Shown here piece by piece: positions 35,683 through 48,230 of a stretch of DNA of 64,000 bases. The position numbers were made by a program, and so were the translations under genes. The stretch covers positions 1 to 64,000 of the forward strand of contig JAJFFO010000006.1 of NCBI GenBank assembly GCA_021776615.1. The letters run 5' to 3'. Every line of letters starts with the position of its first letter. Position 1 is the stretch's first letter. The notes below the pieces were generated by a model. It was not told the DNA's origin. It was given only the letters and a program-made list of their open reading frames with translations, and ran no database searches. Source of the stretch: Robiginitomaculum sp. Lineage in GTDB: Bacteria > Pseudomonadota > Alphaproteobacteria > Caulobacterales > Maricaulaceae.

Positions 35683-37040
35683 TGTCCGGCGACGCTAAGG
35701 CCTTCAACCAGCAAAGAAGGGGTGTTGGCACTGGATGTAAATTCCAGATCCGCACCGGCAATCAGGCGCGCATACATATCCGTCAAATTGCCAGCCACGG
35801 TCATCTCGTTAATGGCGCCAGCTTTTTGACCATTTTTGATCGCAAACCCGGCAAACCCGACCGACCAATCGCCGGTCCCGGCGTTAAAAGACGGCCCAAA
35901 TGCGTCGGTAATTAAAATGCCATTGCCCATGTCTGCCATTAATTGTGCTGGGGTTTTGTCGCCGGGCGCAATGTACACATTAGAGGTGCCAACACCGGGT
36001 GAGCCGCCAAGGCTTAGCGAGGCATGGCCGGTTGGGGCTTCGCCCAATTGCCGGGCTGAAGACAGCGAATGCAACCATGTGGTCAAATGCCCATCCTTGA
36101 CCAGATCGCGCTTATGCCGCGCCAGACCTTCGCCATCAATGGCCGAAGAACCAAGGCCGCGCAGCCTGAACGGATCTTCAATAATGGAAATATTAGGTGC
36201 GAAAACCGGCTCGCCCATTTTGTCTTTCAAGAAGGAAATACCGCGCGCAACACTTGGCCCGGTAATCGCGCCGATAAACATGCCGAGCAATGAACGGGCA
36301 ATGCGCGGTTCAAACAATACGGCCATCGTGCCACTTTGCAGCTTGGTCGCGCCAAGGCGGTCGGCGGTGCGCTGGCCAGCCTCTTGCCCAACATCTTCAT
36401 TACTGCGCAAATCTTCGGCCCAATGAGCGGTGCTTTGTGCCCAATCGCGCTCCATAGCGCCGTCTTGTTCGGCGAGTACCATGACGCTGCGCCCGTGCGA
36501 GGTTTTGCGCCGCGCCACTTCAAAGCCATTGCTGGCAAATACGTTGATGGCGGTGGAACTCCACCCTGATGATGCGCCGCCGGATTTGCTGACCTTGTCG
36601 ACCGCCAATGCCGCCGCTTCGGTGGCGAGGGCGTTTTGCGTCAAGGTTTCAATGCTGGGAATGTCCGGGTCGAATAAGTCAAAACCGCGTTGATCATCGG
36701 CCAATTGACCAGCATCCGCCAAGCCGCAATACGGGTCTTCCGGCGCGGCTTTGGCCATGGCGCAGGCGCGCTCGGCCAGTTTATCCAAGCCAGCCGGGGA
36801 GAGGTCGGACGATGAAATGCCAGCTTGGCGCTTGCCCATAAGCACACGCAGGCCAAGGTCCTGACTTTCCGAGCTTTCCACCTCTTCCAACTGGCCTTCG
36901 CGCACGCTGACATCCAGCGAGCGCGATTGCACAATGACGGCTTCAGCGGCTAATGCGCCGTGTTTTTGCGCCAGTTCAACAATGGTCTTGGTGAGCGTGG
37001 CAAAGCGCGCCGTGTCTGGCGCCTGGTCGGTATTATTCAT
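35679..37040 (-). CDS. pmbA: TldD/PmbA family metalloprotease-like protein
   Basis: A 453-residue protein of the TldD/PmbA family, subunit of a heterodimeric zinc protease that trims modified peptides and CcdA-like proteins. VSVREGQLEEVESSESQDLG at about 50-69 and GLRVLMGKRQAGISSSDLS are the N-terminal marks. The C-terminal STSNVYIAPG-like segment (GTSNVYIAPGDKTPAQL) and FGPSFNAGTGDWSVGFAGFA are typical of PmbA. A tldD partner is not in the window. Head of the cysQ-DUF4170-msbA run. Confidence 0.92.
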   Translation of the reverse strand: MNNTDQAPDTARFATLTKTIVELAQKHGALAAEAVIVQSRSLDVSVREGQLEEVESSESQDLGLRVLMGKRQAGISSSDLSPAGLDKLAERACAMAKAAPEDPYCGLADAGQLADDQRGFDLFDPDIPSIETLTQNALATEAAALAVDKVSKSGGASSGWSSTAINVFASNGFEVARRKTSHGRSVMVLAEQDGAMERDWAQSTAHWAEDLRSNEDVGQEAGQRTADRLGATKLQSGTMAVLFEPRIARSLLGMFIGAITGPSVARGISFLKDKMGEPVFAPNISIIEDPFRLRGLGSSAIDGEGLARHKRDLVKDGHLTTWLHSLSSARQLGEAPTGHASLSLGGSPGVGTSNVYIAPGDKTPAQLMADMGNGILITDAFGPSFNAGTGDWSVGFAGFAIKNGQKAGAINEMTVAGNLTDMYARLIAGADLEFTSSANTPSLLVEGLSVAGQ

Positions 37041-37081
37041 AAAGCAGGTTTAGCCGCGCCCCGCCATGGCTGCAATCGGCT

Positions 37082-37489
37082 TTAGCCGATGAATACAAAA
37101 TACAGCAGTGCCAAGGCCTGAAGCACCACGACCGCGGCAGTGCCCATGGTGCCAAGAAAACGCCCAAGGGGACGTCCATCGCCCGATGCGGTAAAGCCAA
37201 AACAATGGGCATAACGGGCGGCAGTAAACACCGCGCCAAAGCCGTGGATCAGCCAGACCGGCGCGCCCAAGCCACCCAAGGCAAACAAGCCTAATAGCGG
37301 CAAAGGTGCATATTCAGCAAAATTGGCATGTACGCGCATGGACCGCAACACGTCTTCATTACCACCATCGCCAAGGCCGACATCGTGTTTTTGCCGTGTC
37401 TGCACCACCCGGTAGGCGACAATAAACAATAAGATGAGATTAAGCGCCAAATAAAGCGACGCTGCCTGGTTTGCGGTAAAGTCTAACAT
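37082..37489 (-). CDS. MAPEG family membrane protein
   Basis: A 135-residue four-helix inner-membrane protein. RSMRVHANFAEYAPLPLLGL is the MAPEG signature region (RxxxNxxE for glutathione-binding in eukaryotic relatives). FTAARYAHCFGFTASGDGRP follows, as in bacterial members. Some are glutathione transferases; most bacterial ones are uncharacterised. Separate from the pmbA run by 41 bases on the same strand. Confidence 0.9.
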   Translation of the reverse strand: MLDFTANQAASLYLALNLILLFIVAYRVVQTRQKHDVGLGDGGNEDVLRSMRVHANFAEYAPLPLLGLFALGGLGAPVWLIHGFGAVFTAARYAHCFGFTASGDGRPLGRFLGTMGTAAVVVLQALALLYFVFIG

Positions 37490-37725
37490 GAAATTCCCCT
37501 GTGCCGATTAGGTGCCGGATGGCCTTCGGCGGATGATGGTCAAAGAAACCGTCCATGGTCAAGGCGGCAGGGATGATGAAGCCATGATATGCAGATATGA
37601 ATGCCAAATCAGGTGCGCTAGCGGATGGTTAAGCGCTTGACGGCGCACAGAAGGTTTGAGACAGACAGCCGGTAATTGGCGAACAGCGCTGGCAAAGCCA
37701 CATCGCCGCAAAACGGATGAGAATT

Positions 37726-38823
37726 ATGGGATTTCAATGCGGTATTGTTGGCCTGCCTAATGTGGGTAAATCAACCTTGTTTAATGCGCTGACGCAGACG
37801 GCGGCGGCGCAGGCGGCCAATTATCCATTTTGCACCATCGAGCCTAATGTCGGTGAAGTGGCGGTGCCCGAACCACGTCTGGTTAAACTGGCTACCATTG
37901 CCGGGTCGAAAGAGCTTATTCCGGCGCGGATGAATTTTGTAGATATTGCCGGTCTGGTAAAAGGTGCCTCCAAAGGCGAGGGGCTTGGTAATCAGTTTCT
38001 GGCCAATATTCGCGAAGTCGATGCGGTGCTTTATGTATTGCGCTGTTTCGATGATGACGACATCACCCATGTGAATGGCACCATCAATCCGCTGGATGAT
38101 CTCGACACGGTCGAGACCGAATTAATGTTGGCCGATCTGGAAAGCTTGGAAAAGCGCATTGCCAGTGCCGAGAAAAAAGCCCGCTCCGGCGATAAAGACG
38201 CCAAAACCGCTATTGCCCTTATGGAGTTGGCGTTGGCGGAGTTACGTGAAGGCCGTCCGGCCCGCGCCGCCAAAGTGCCCGAAGATGATCGCAAAGCTTG
38301 GCGCGGCCTGCAATTGTTGACCTCCAAGCCGATTATGTTTGTGTGCAATGTCGATGAAGAAAGCGCCGGTACCGGCAATGCTTATTCGGCCATGGTGGAA
38401 GAATTTGCAAAAACCGAAGGCGCGCCGGTGGTGATTATTAGCGCGCAAATCGAAGCCGAACTTGCTTTATTGGATTCGGACGAACGCACGGAGTATTTGG
38501 CGGATATTGGCCTTGAAGAGCCGGGTCTGGACCGCCTCATCCATGCCGGGTTTCGGCTGCTTGATCTGCAAACCTATTTCACCGTGGGGCCAAAAGAGGC
38601 CCGTGCGTGGACCATTAAAATCGGCACATCTGCGCCCAAAGCTGCTGGCGTTATCCATGGCGATTTTGAAAAAGGCTTTATCCGCGCCGAGACCATCGCT
38701 TATGATGATTTCGTCGCCTGCAATGGCGAACAAGGGGCCAAAGAGGCCGGTAAAATGCGCGCCGAGGGCAAGGAATATATTGTCGCCGATGGCGATGTGC
38801 TGCATTTTCGGTTTAATGTTTAG
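37726..38823 (+). CDS. ychF: Redox-regulated ATPase/GTPase YchF
   Basis: A 365-residue Obg-family P-loop protein. G1 is GLPNVGKSTLF, G3 is DIAGLVKGAS, and the G4 position has the NxxE-type variant NVDE expected for the ATP preference of YchF. A coiled region lies at about 130-200 and a TGS domain closes the protein (YFTVGPKEARAWTIKIG onward). It interacts with ribosomes. The ATG at 37726 is the family's normal start; a second ATG nine bases upstream is in frame. The pth gene that often precedes ychF is absent. Confidence 0.95.
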   Translation: MGFQCGIVGLPNVGKSTLFNALTQTAAAQAANYPFCTIEPNVGEVAVPEPRLVKLATIAGSKELIPARMNFVDIAGLVKGASKGEGLGNQFLANIREVDAVLYVLRCFDDDDITHVNGTINPLDDLDTVETELMLADLESLEKRIASAEKKARSGDKDAKTAIALMELALAELREGRPARAAKVPEDDRKAWRGLQLLTSKPIMFVCNVDEESAGTGNAYSAMVEEFAKTEGAPVVIISAQIEAELALLDSDERTEYLADIGLEEPGLDRLIHAGFRLLDLQTYFTVGPKEARAWTIKIGTSAPKAAGVIHGDFEKGFIRAETIAYDDFVACNGEQGAKEAGKMRAEGKEYIVADGDVLHFRFNV

Positions 38824-38865
38824 GCTTTGATCTCAAACCTACGAAAATTTACGCGGTTTGCTATT

Positions 38866-39234
38866 CTATTGAGCCTTCACATCAAGCATGTTTGAAAAGC
38901 CGCCAAAGATCATTCGTTTGCCATCAAAGGGCATTTCGCCCATTTCACCCAATGCGAGGAAGCGCGGGTCGGTCATCAATTTTGCGTTGACCGCGTCGCG
39001 GGTGGCGCGGTCGGGATAGACAATCCAGCTGAGGACGATTTTCTCATCGTTTTTCGCTTTTACCGCGCGGCGGAAGTCGGTGGACTTGCCGTCGGGAACA
39101 TCGTCTTCCCAATTCTCAACCACTTGGACCGCGCCCAAATCAAGAAAGATCGGCGCGGTAGCCGCCGCGAGTTTCCGGTATGCATCCTCCTTACCTGCAG
39201 GCACCGGGACCAAAAACCCATCAATATAGCTCAT
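38866..39234 (-). CDS. DUF1428 domain protein
   Basis: A 122-residue protein with MSYIDGFLVPVPAGKEDAYR at the start, VENWEDDVPDGKSTDFRRAV in the middle and MPFDGKRMIFGGFSNML at the end, all highly conserved in DUF1428. The fold is a ferredoxin-like dimer. No catalytic role is known. AAGGA lies 8 bases before the ATG at 39234; another ATG at 39243 is in frame. Confidence 0.92.
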   Translation of the reverse strand: MSYIDGFLVPVPAGKEDAYRKLAAATAPIFLDLGAVQVVENWEDDVPDGKSTDFRRAVKAKNDEKIVLSWIVYPDRATRDAVNAKLMTDPRFLALGEMGEMPFDGKRMIFGGFSNMLDVKAQ

Positions 39235-39367
39235 TTCATCCATCCTTCTTTTTTGCGGGTGACCAAAAGCGCCTTGAGTATAAATGCCGTGATACTAGCC
39301 GATTCTTGGCAGTTTCCCATTTTTCGGATTTTTCGCAAATAAAATATTGGGCGGCTCTGGGGCAAAA

Positions 39368-39398
39368 CCGGATTGTTGGCCGGATTGTTGGATTGTGG
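39368..39398. repeat. Short tandem repeat, 12-base unit
   Basis: CCGGATTGTTGG occurs twice head-to-tail at 39368-39379 and 39380-39391, followed by a partial third unit to about 39398. It sits between the divergent DUF1428 and glycosyltransferase genes. Confidence 0.7.
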
Positions 39399-39472
39399 TG
39401 GCAGTTTACTCGGCAGGCTAAATAGGCTCAAAACAGCTTTGGCATAAGCAAAGTTCGGGGCTGGAGTGACCA

Positions 39473-40279
39473 ATGCTTTTCTTTGGCAATGCGGCGCGAA
39501 AGCGAAATGATGAGGCGTCGATGACCAAAATTGATGCCAGCGTCTTTATCATCACCCTCAATGAAGAGCGCCATATTGGCCGTGCGTTAAAGAGCGTTGC
39601 CGATTTTGCCGATATCGTGGTGGTGGATTCGGGCAGTATCGATAAAACCTTGGCAATTGCCCGCCAATTCACCAAGCGCGTCGTGCACCATGATTTTGAA
39701 AACTATGCAGCGCAGAAGAATTACGCCCTAAGCCTGTGCAAAAAACCTTATGCCTTGGTGCTGGATGCCGATGAGCAGGCGACACCGGCATTGTTGGAAG
39801 AATTGCGGGCGGCGCTGGAAATGCCAGATTTCGCCGGTCTGATTATACCGCGCTTTGACACCATACTTGGCAAGCGCCAGCACCGCTGGGCGCACACGCA
39901 AAAACAAATACGGTTTGTCGCCAAGGATGCGGCCAGATACGCGCCCAAACTGGTACACGAATCCCTTGTCGTCGACGGCCCGGTTCGGCAAACCAAAAAT
40001 GGTATCAATCATTATGGCGACGCCACCATTGCGCTGCGCCGCGCCAAAATTGATAAGTATTCACGCTTGCGGGCGCAGGAAAAGTTTGCGGCGGGCAAAA
40101 ACCCCACTGTGTTGAAACTTGTCCTTGTTGGGCCACTGATTTTTGTTAAAACCTACTTTTTCCGACGGTATTTTCTCAACGGATATGGTGGTCTTATTTT
40201 GAGCATATTGAACGGGCGCTATGCGTTTTTAAAAGAAAGGCGCCTGTTTGATTTATGGGCGAAGGAAAAGGCAAAATGA
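39473..40279 (+). CDS. Family 2 glycosyltransferase, LPS core type (WaaE/KdtX-like)
   Basis: A 268-residue GT-A enzyme. ASVFIITLNEERHIGRALKS is the nucleotide-binding start, VVVDSGSIDKT follows, and LVLDADEQATPALLEEL contains the DxD. The lysine-rich C-terminal part has hydrophobic stretches, as in enzymes that add heptose or glucose to the inner core. GGAG lies 6 bases before the ATG at 39473; the ATG at 39521 (TGAGG before it) would give the usual short N-terminus and is almost as likely. Overlaps the acetyltransferase gene by ATGA. Confidence 0.85.
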   Translation: MLFFGNAARKRNDEASMTKIDASVFIITLNEERHIGRALKSVADFADIVVVDSGSIDKTLAIARQFTKRVVHHDFENYAAQKNYALSLCKKPYALVLDADEQATPALLEELRAALEMPDFAGLIIPRFDTILGKRQHRWAHTQKQIRFVAKDAARYAPKLVHESLVVDGPVRQTKNGINHYGDATIALRRAKIDKYSRLRAQEKFAAGKNPTVLKLVLVGPLIFVKTYFFRRYFLNGYGGLILSILNGRYAFLKERRLFDLWAKEKAK

Positions 40280-40851
40280 TGAAGCTGATCCCGCAGACCA
40301 TGATCGGCGCGTTTGCGCGGCTTGAACCATTGGCCGAACATCATCGCGATGCCATGCGCATTGCCGCTAATGATCCGGGCATGTGGGCGCTGACGACCAA
40401 ACGCGGTGATGGCGAATATTTCGATCAATGGTTCGATTATATGCGCGCCGAGCACGATGCCGGACGCGCAATTTCTCATGCTGTCATTGTTGATGATGTG
40501 GTGATTGGCCATAGTGCGTATCTGGTCATAACCCCAATATTTGACCGGGTAGAAATTGGCTGGACCTGGTATCAAAGCGATCAGCGCGGCACCAAGGTCA
40601 ACCCGCAATGCAAATTGCTGTTATTGGGCAATGCCTTCGCAAGCGGTGCACACCGGGTGGAGCTAAAAACCCACATCAAAAACCTGCACAGCCAAAACGC
40701 CATGGCCAAAATGGGCGGCACCCGCGAAGGCACGCTGCGCCACCATGTGCGCCTTTGGGATAATAGCTGGCGCGATTCAGTGTTTTATTCAGTTCTGGAA
40801 GACGAATGGCCGGGCGTGAAAGCGGGGCTTGAGGCGCGGTTAAACGCTTAG
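40276..40851 (+). CDS. GNAT family N-acetyltransferase (RimJ/RimL-like)
   Basis: A 191-residue enzyme. ARLEPLAEHHRDAMRIAAND at the start, HSAYLVITPIFDRVEIGWTW in the middle, and the coenzyme A region around TKVNPQCKLLLLGNAFA match the type that acetylates protein N-termini or small molecules. VELKTHIKNLHSQNAMAKMG is the conserved RimL C-terminal motif. It is co-translated with the glycosyltransferase. The substrate is unknown. Confidence 0.85.
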   Translation: MMKLIPQTMIGAFARLEPLAEHHRDAMRIAANDPGMWALTTKRGDGEYFDQWFDYMRAEHDAGRAISHAVIVDDVVIGHSAYLVITPIFDRVEIGWTWYQSDQRGTKVNPQCKLLLLGNAFASGAHRVELKTHIKNLHSQNAMAKMGGTREGTLRHHVRLWDNSWRDSVFYSVLEDEWPGVKAGLEARLNA

Positions 40852-40877
40852 CGCCCAGGCTCCGCCCTAATGCCAAC

Positions 40878-41948
40878 TTACTCGGCAGGCACTTCCGCCA
40901 GTTTGCTTTTTGCCGCCGCTGCATCCTGCCACAGCCGCACCAGTGCATCCCACAAACTTTTGCGACTGGCGCGCAGATAGAGTGTATTATCACTTAAGCC
41001 TTCGACCAGCCGTTGATGGGCAATGTGTAAATTATGATAGGGCATGCGCGGAAACAAATGGTGGGTGGCGTGATAGCGCAAGCCCGTGGGTGCCCAGATA
41101 TTGGTGAAGACTTTATGCCCCGGCACATTCACCGAGTCCAAAAACTGTTCGGCAACGCTTAGCTGTTCGGCACCGGGATTGCGATAAGCGTGGGCGGCCA
41201 GCGTGCGCACCGAATTGAGCGCAAAAATCAGCAAGGCAACGCCATACCAAAGCAGCAATGCTTTTGCTGGCAGGATGTTCATCATCACCAAACCTGCCGC
41301 CGTCCATCCATAAATAAAGGCCATAAATTCTTGCGCCAGCCACAGGCCTTTGGGGTCGTTCTTTTTGGGCGAAGCGCGCACATAGGTCAGGTCAATGGTT
41401 AGCGAGGAAAATTGTCCCCAGATCAGCTTGCGCAAAGGCGGCAATAGCAAGGACAGCGGCGTCAGCACCATAAATCTGAGAATGAAAAAGGCGGGCAGGA
41501 TAAAAATCAGCAACATATAGCCCAAAATACCAAGGGGGTTGCCGGTGCCAAACGGCAGATATTCACCGTCTTCTTTGGTGCCGTAAACATCGTGCACATG
41601 GTGGTGCCGATGCACCCCATGATAGGTGAAGCTGGGGATCAGCAAGGCAAAACCGCACAATATATTCCACACCAGCCGAAAGGCAGCAAAGGTGCCGGTT
41701 TTCAGATGTGCCAATTCATGCGTAAACAGGGCCGCGCGATATAGCGCCAAGGTTGCCACTGTCACGCCAATAATCCCTGGGGCCGAAGAAAGCGGATAGA
41801 TCACCGCCACAGCAAAAGCGGCCCAGCCGACACTCACCGAGATTAAAAAATCCGGCCAATAAATGCGGGGGTTTGGCTTCATCAAATCCGCGACCAGCCG
41901 ATTGGCTTCGGCCATCGGAAAGGCACCATTGTCTCTATCTATTGCCAT
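40878..41948 (-). CDS. Membrane fatty acid desaturase family protein
   Basis: A 356-residue diiron membrane enzyme. The three histidine boxes are HELAH in LFTHELAHLKTG, HRHHH in YHGVHRHHHVHD, and HATHH in RYHATHHLFPRMPYHNLH. About four to five helices surround them. Such enzymes introduce a double bond or hydroxylate acyl chains; the actual chemistry here cannot be told. It is a single gene, with the CCCGC-TTCAG-GCGGG hairpin at 41974-41988 just upstream of its start. Confidence 0.88.
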   Translation of the reverse strand: MAIDRDNGAFPMAEANRLVADLMKPNPRIYWPDFLISVSVGWAAFAVAVIYPLSSAPGIIGVTVATLALYRAALFTHELAHLKTGTFAAFRLVWNILCGFALLIPSFTYHGVHRHHHVHDVYGTKEDGEYLPFGTGNPLGILGYMLLIFILPAFFILRFMVLTPLSLLLPPLRKLIWGQFSSLTIDLTYVRASPKKNDPKGLWLAQEFMAFIYGWTAAGLVMMNILPAKALLLWYGVALLIFALNSVRTLAAHAYRNPGAEQLSVAEQFLDSVNVPGHKVFTNIWAPTGLRYHATHHLFPRMPYHNLHIAHQRLVEGLSDNTLYLRASRKSLWDALVRLWQDAAAAKSKLAEVPAE

Positions 41949-42185
41949 GACGCTAATTTAATCCTGTTTACACCCCGCTTCAGGCGGGCGTCCATTGTCT
42001 AGAAAATTATGGGCCGGTGGGCAAGGCGGCGCAAGGTCGCACGCACCCTTGTGCAGGTGCGTGTTTGGTTTTTTTGATGAAAACACCGCGTTTTGGGCAA
42101 GGCCCTCTAATGGTTTAACCTTTTGCGCTGTCGCTGATACGGCTTTTCTGGTAAGTAAATGCGAGCAGTAAAAAGGGAGCCTTAC

Positions 42186-43349
42186 ATGTCAGACATGAAG
42201 GGTACGGATAAACCCGGTGAGTATAAAGAAGGTGATAATGTTATAATCCCGAGCGAGGGTGAGATGGATACAGGGCCGGATATCATTCTTACTGATATAG
42301 GTCGAGCGGCATCGAAGGCGATCCGGTTTGACGCCATTCTTCTGGCTATTTTAGCGTTTGCGGTTTTTTTGATCGTGTTGGGCTTGATGGTTCAAAACAG
42401 TCTACTAGCCGAATTTTCAACATTATTGATATTTATGGGCGTGCTGATCGCTATTGCGGGTGCGATATTACGGCGCTCCATCTGGCTGGTGACACGCTAT
42501 GATATTCCGGCGCTGAACAATCCGCCAACGGAGGAGGACACCGTTACCGTACCGAGGCATGGCACCGTGCACAGAGGGCGCACGGAAGTGCCCTTGGGTG
42601 GTGATCGAACACGGCCCTATATCTGGATATGGTTTGATCCGGCTGAAAACAGTGACTGTATCAAAGGCGGTGGGCATTATCGCTGGTATCAGTATGTGAA
42701 TTTAGAGCTGTTTATTGATGGGGTTAAAAAGAAAACCAAAAAAGCTGTAAAAGGCGGGACGGAACTATATTACAGGTTTGATGAGTGGAATCCTGATTAC
42801 CATGTGAAGGAAGCGAAGAAATCTGACCCGGACTTCACCCCCGACGCGGTAAAGCGAAAGGGATTGTTGAAAGACAAGCTTGGTAAACCATTCAAGCAAT
42901 ATGATGTTCCCGGGACAGAAACAGGTCAAAATGTGCAAGGGTCTGGCATGGGGATGCAGGTTCGCGGCACTCACAAAAAAGGCATTTTGGATGCGCCGGA
43001 TTTTTGTAATCGTGGCGACGATAAGCTTTCCCCCATCGAACGCCTTTTAGGCCGGTTTGTTAAAATTGAAGATAAGAAAAAGCAACAACTTACCAAGCCA
43101 AACCCAGATCAGGATGTGGATGTCAGGGTATTGATTGAGGCGCGCTCATATCTTGTGTGCACTAAGGATGGAAAAGTTACATGCATTGGCTACGTCCCAT
43201 GGACGTATATGATTGATAGTAGAATCAAGGTTTCATGGTCGAAAAGTGGTAAAATTGCCGGTGGCAGTGACCCGGTATGGACCCTTGGTGCTTTGCGTGG
43301 GCCATGCACATATACTTTGACGATTAACGATTGGGTGAATGGCTGCTGA
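42186..43349 (+). CDS. Unrecognised two-helix membrane protein
   Basis: A 387-residue protein of no family I know. Residues 1-43 are polar and likely disordered. Two transmembrane helices lie at about 49-70 and 74-96. The rest (about 110-387) is a lysine-, tryptophan- and tyrosine-rich domain with six cysteines, ending at a terminal cysteine in INDWVNGC. Segments such as RPYIWIWFDPAEN and RWYQYVNLELFIDG look like beta strands. The gene is visibly richer in A/T than its neighbours, suggesting transfer or recent origin. AAAGGGAG lies 6 bases before the ATG at 42186; the frame is open a further nine codons upstream. Confidence 0.75.
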   Translation: MSDMKGTDKPGEYKEGDNVIIPSEGEMDTGPDIILTDIGRAASKAIRFDAILLAILAFAVFLIVLGLMVQNSLLAEFSTLLIFMGVLIAIAGAILRRSIWLVTRYDIPALNNPPTEEDTVTVPRHGTVHRGRTEVPLGGDRTRPYIWIWFDPAENSDCIKGGGHYRWYQYVNLELFIDGVKKKTKKAVKGGTELYYRFDEWNPDYHVKEAKKSDPDFTPDAVKRKGLLKDKLGKPFKQYDVPGTETGQNVQGSGMGMQVRGTHKKGILDAPDFCNRGDDKLSPIERLLGRFVKIEDKKKQQLTKPNPDQDVDVRVLIEARSYLVCTKDGKVTCIGYVPWTYMIDSRIKVSWSKSGKIAGGSDPVWTLGALRGPCTYTLTINDWVNGC

Positions 43350-43435
43350 AGACTGCCAGCATTATTTTCTCTGTCACCTATTGGCTTTGGCAGGCGGGGC
43401 CGTTAAACACACCAAAATAATACTGGATTTCCATT

Positions 43436-46696
<3,261 letters not shown>

Positions 46697-46806
46697 ACGC
46701 GGTCCCTGTAATTATTGTGATTATGGGTATAACAAGACCATCTAACCAAGTCGTAACTTGAATGTTTGCGCAATTATGAAGATCTTGATCGTTTATGGAG
46801 GGGCAA

Positions 46807-47574
46807 ATGGCTTTCAGAATTCTGCTTTCAATTTTTCTCATGTCGAGCATGGTCGCGTCGTGTAGCGCCGCCAAAACCAATGATGACGCGGATACGGGGG
46901 CGATCATTGCTGCCGCCCTCGCCGCCGCGGACCGGCCAGAAGCGCAAATTGCGCGCGATGAAACCCGTAATCCGGTGGCTGTCTTGCAGTTTAGCACCGT
47001 CAAACCGGGCGATAGTGTTGCCGACCTTGGTGCCGGTGGGGGGTATTTTTCACGTTTGCTTTCCAGCGTTGTTGGCGAAGAAGGCAGGGTGGTTGCGCAA
47101 AACCCGCCAGTATGGGTGGAAAATTATAAAAGTATCACGCCGGGCATGGCGGCGTTGATGGCCGACCGGTCCAATGTGCAAGCGCACACCGCCGCATTTG
47201 ATGAACTTGGGTTTGCTGACGCCTCCTTTGATGTGGTTACGATGGCGTTGATCTATCATGATGTGAGCCTGATGACCGATACCGTCCAGCGGGCGCAGAT
47301 GAATGCGCAAATCTTTGCCGCCCTTAAACCCGGCGGTGTGTTATTGGTTACCGATCACCATGCTGAGGAAGGTTCTGGAAACACCACCACTGATGCGCTG
47401 CACCGAATTGCTGGTGATTTGGTGATGCGCGAGGCACTGGCCGCTGGTTTTGTGCTCGATGGGCAATCAGATGCTTTGCACTTTGCCAGCGATGATCGGA
47501 CCAAGAACGTGTTCGACCCGGCCGTGCGCGGCAAAACCGACCGTTTCGTCTATCGGTTTCGCAAAACAAAATAG
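46807..47574 (+). CDS. Lipoprotein with class I SAM methyltransferase fold
   Basis: A 255-residue protein with lipobox SMVAS-C19 and a complete Rossmann-type methyltransferase domain. Motif I is VADLGAGGGYFSRLL, motif II/III lies around VQAHTAAFDELGF, and post-motif ALIYHDVSLM and LKPGGVLLVTDHHA follow. The same exported family occurs in other alphaproteobacteria, and SAM supply outside the cytoplasm is not known. GGAGGGG six bases upstream sets the ATG at 46807; ATG at 46795 overlaps that site. The role is open. Confidence 0.8.
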   Translation: MAFRILLSIFLMSSMVASCSAAKTNDDADTGAIIAAALAAADRPEAQIARDETRNPVAVLQFSTVKPGDSVADLGAGGGYFSRLLSSVVGEEGRVVAQNPPVWVENYKSITPGMAALMADRSNVQAHTAAFDELGFADASFDVVTMALIYHDVSLMTDTVQRAQMNAQIFAALKPGGVLLVTDHHAEEGSGNTTTDALHRIAGDLVMREALAAGFVLDGQSDALHFASDDRTKNVFDPAVRGKTDRFVYRFRKTK

Positions 47575-47756
47575 GGTAGAGTTTTAAGCACAGTCTGCGG
47601 ACACCAAAGCAAAGCCAGCTGGCCTTGCTCTGGTGTCTGTTCAGCAGGCCATCTTGAACCTGTTTGCAAGCGGGGTTATATAGATGTCCTCACGTGTTTA
47701 CAGGGGCTGGCGCTTAGCGGCTCAGGAAACACAAAATACGAAGAGAATTCCGACAC

Positions 47757-48230
47757 ATGAATAAAGTCCCTATGACCGCCGAGGGTCGTGATGCCCTCGA
47801 CGAAGAACTTAAATTTCTCAAAACTGTGGAACGCCCGGCGATCATTCAGGCGATTGCCGAAGCTCGTGCCCATGGTGATTTGAGCGAAAACGCGGAATAT
47901 CACGCGGCCAAAGAACGCCAGGGATATGTCGAGGCTCGTGCCGCCGACATTGAAAGCAAATTGGCGCGTGCACAGGTTATTGACGTGCGTGAATTGGGCG
48001 GCGATTCAGTAAAATTCGGGGCCACGGTTAAGGTCGTCGATGAAGATACTGAAGAAGAAGCCGTCTATAAGATTGTCGGCGAAGATGAAGCCGAAGTCGC
48101 CAAAGGCAAAGTTTCGGTCACCTCACCGATTGCGCGCGCATTGATTGGCAAGGAAAGCGGCGACGTTGTCGAGGTTGCCGCTCCCGGCGGGGCTCGTTCG
48201 TTGGAAGTTCTTGCTGTTAACTGGGTGTGA
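47757..48230 (+). CDS. greA: Transcription elongation factor GreA
   Basis: A 157-residue protein with the N-terminal antiparallel coiled coil ([20 protein letters not shown], followed by [20 protein letters not shown], the tip region with the acidic pair) and the C-terminal FKBP-like domain. It rescues backtracked RNA polymerase by stimulating transcript cleavage. Normal length. Its stop overlaps the GTG of the ELM1-like gene. Confidence 0.97.
   Translation: MNKVPMTAEGRDALDEELKFLKTVERPAIIQAIAEARAHGDLSENAEYHAAKERQGYVEARAADIESKLARAQVIDVRELGGDSVKFGATVKVVDEDTEEEAVYKIVGEDEAEVAKGKVSVTSPIARALIGKESGDVVEVAAPGGARSLEVLAVNWV

Noticed and set aside
41973-41988. CCCGC-TTCAG-GCGGG hairpin as a terminator
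   Set aside because: No T run on either strand and it lies upstream of the desaturase start, so not a terminator.
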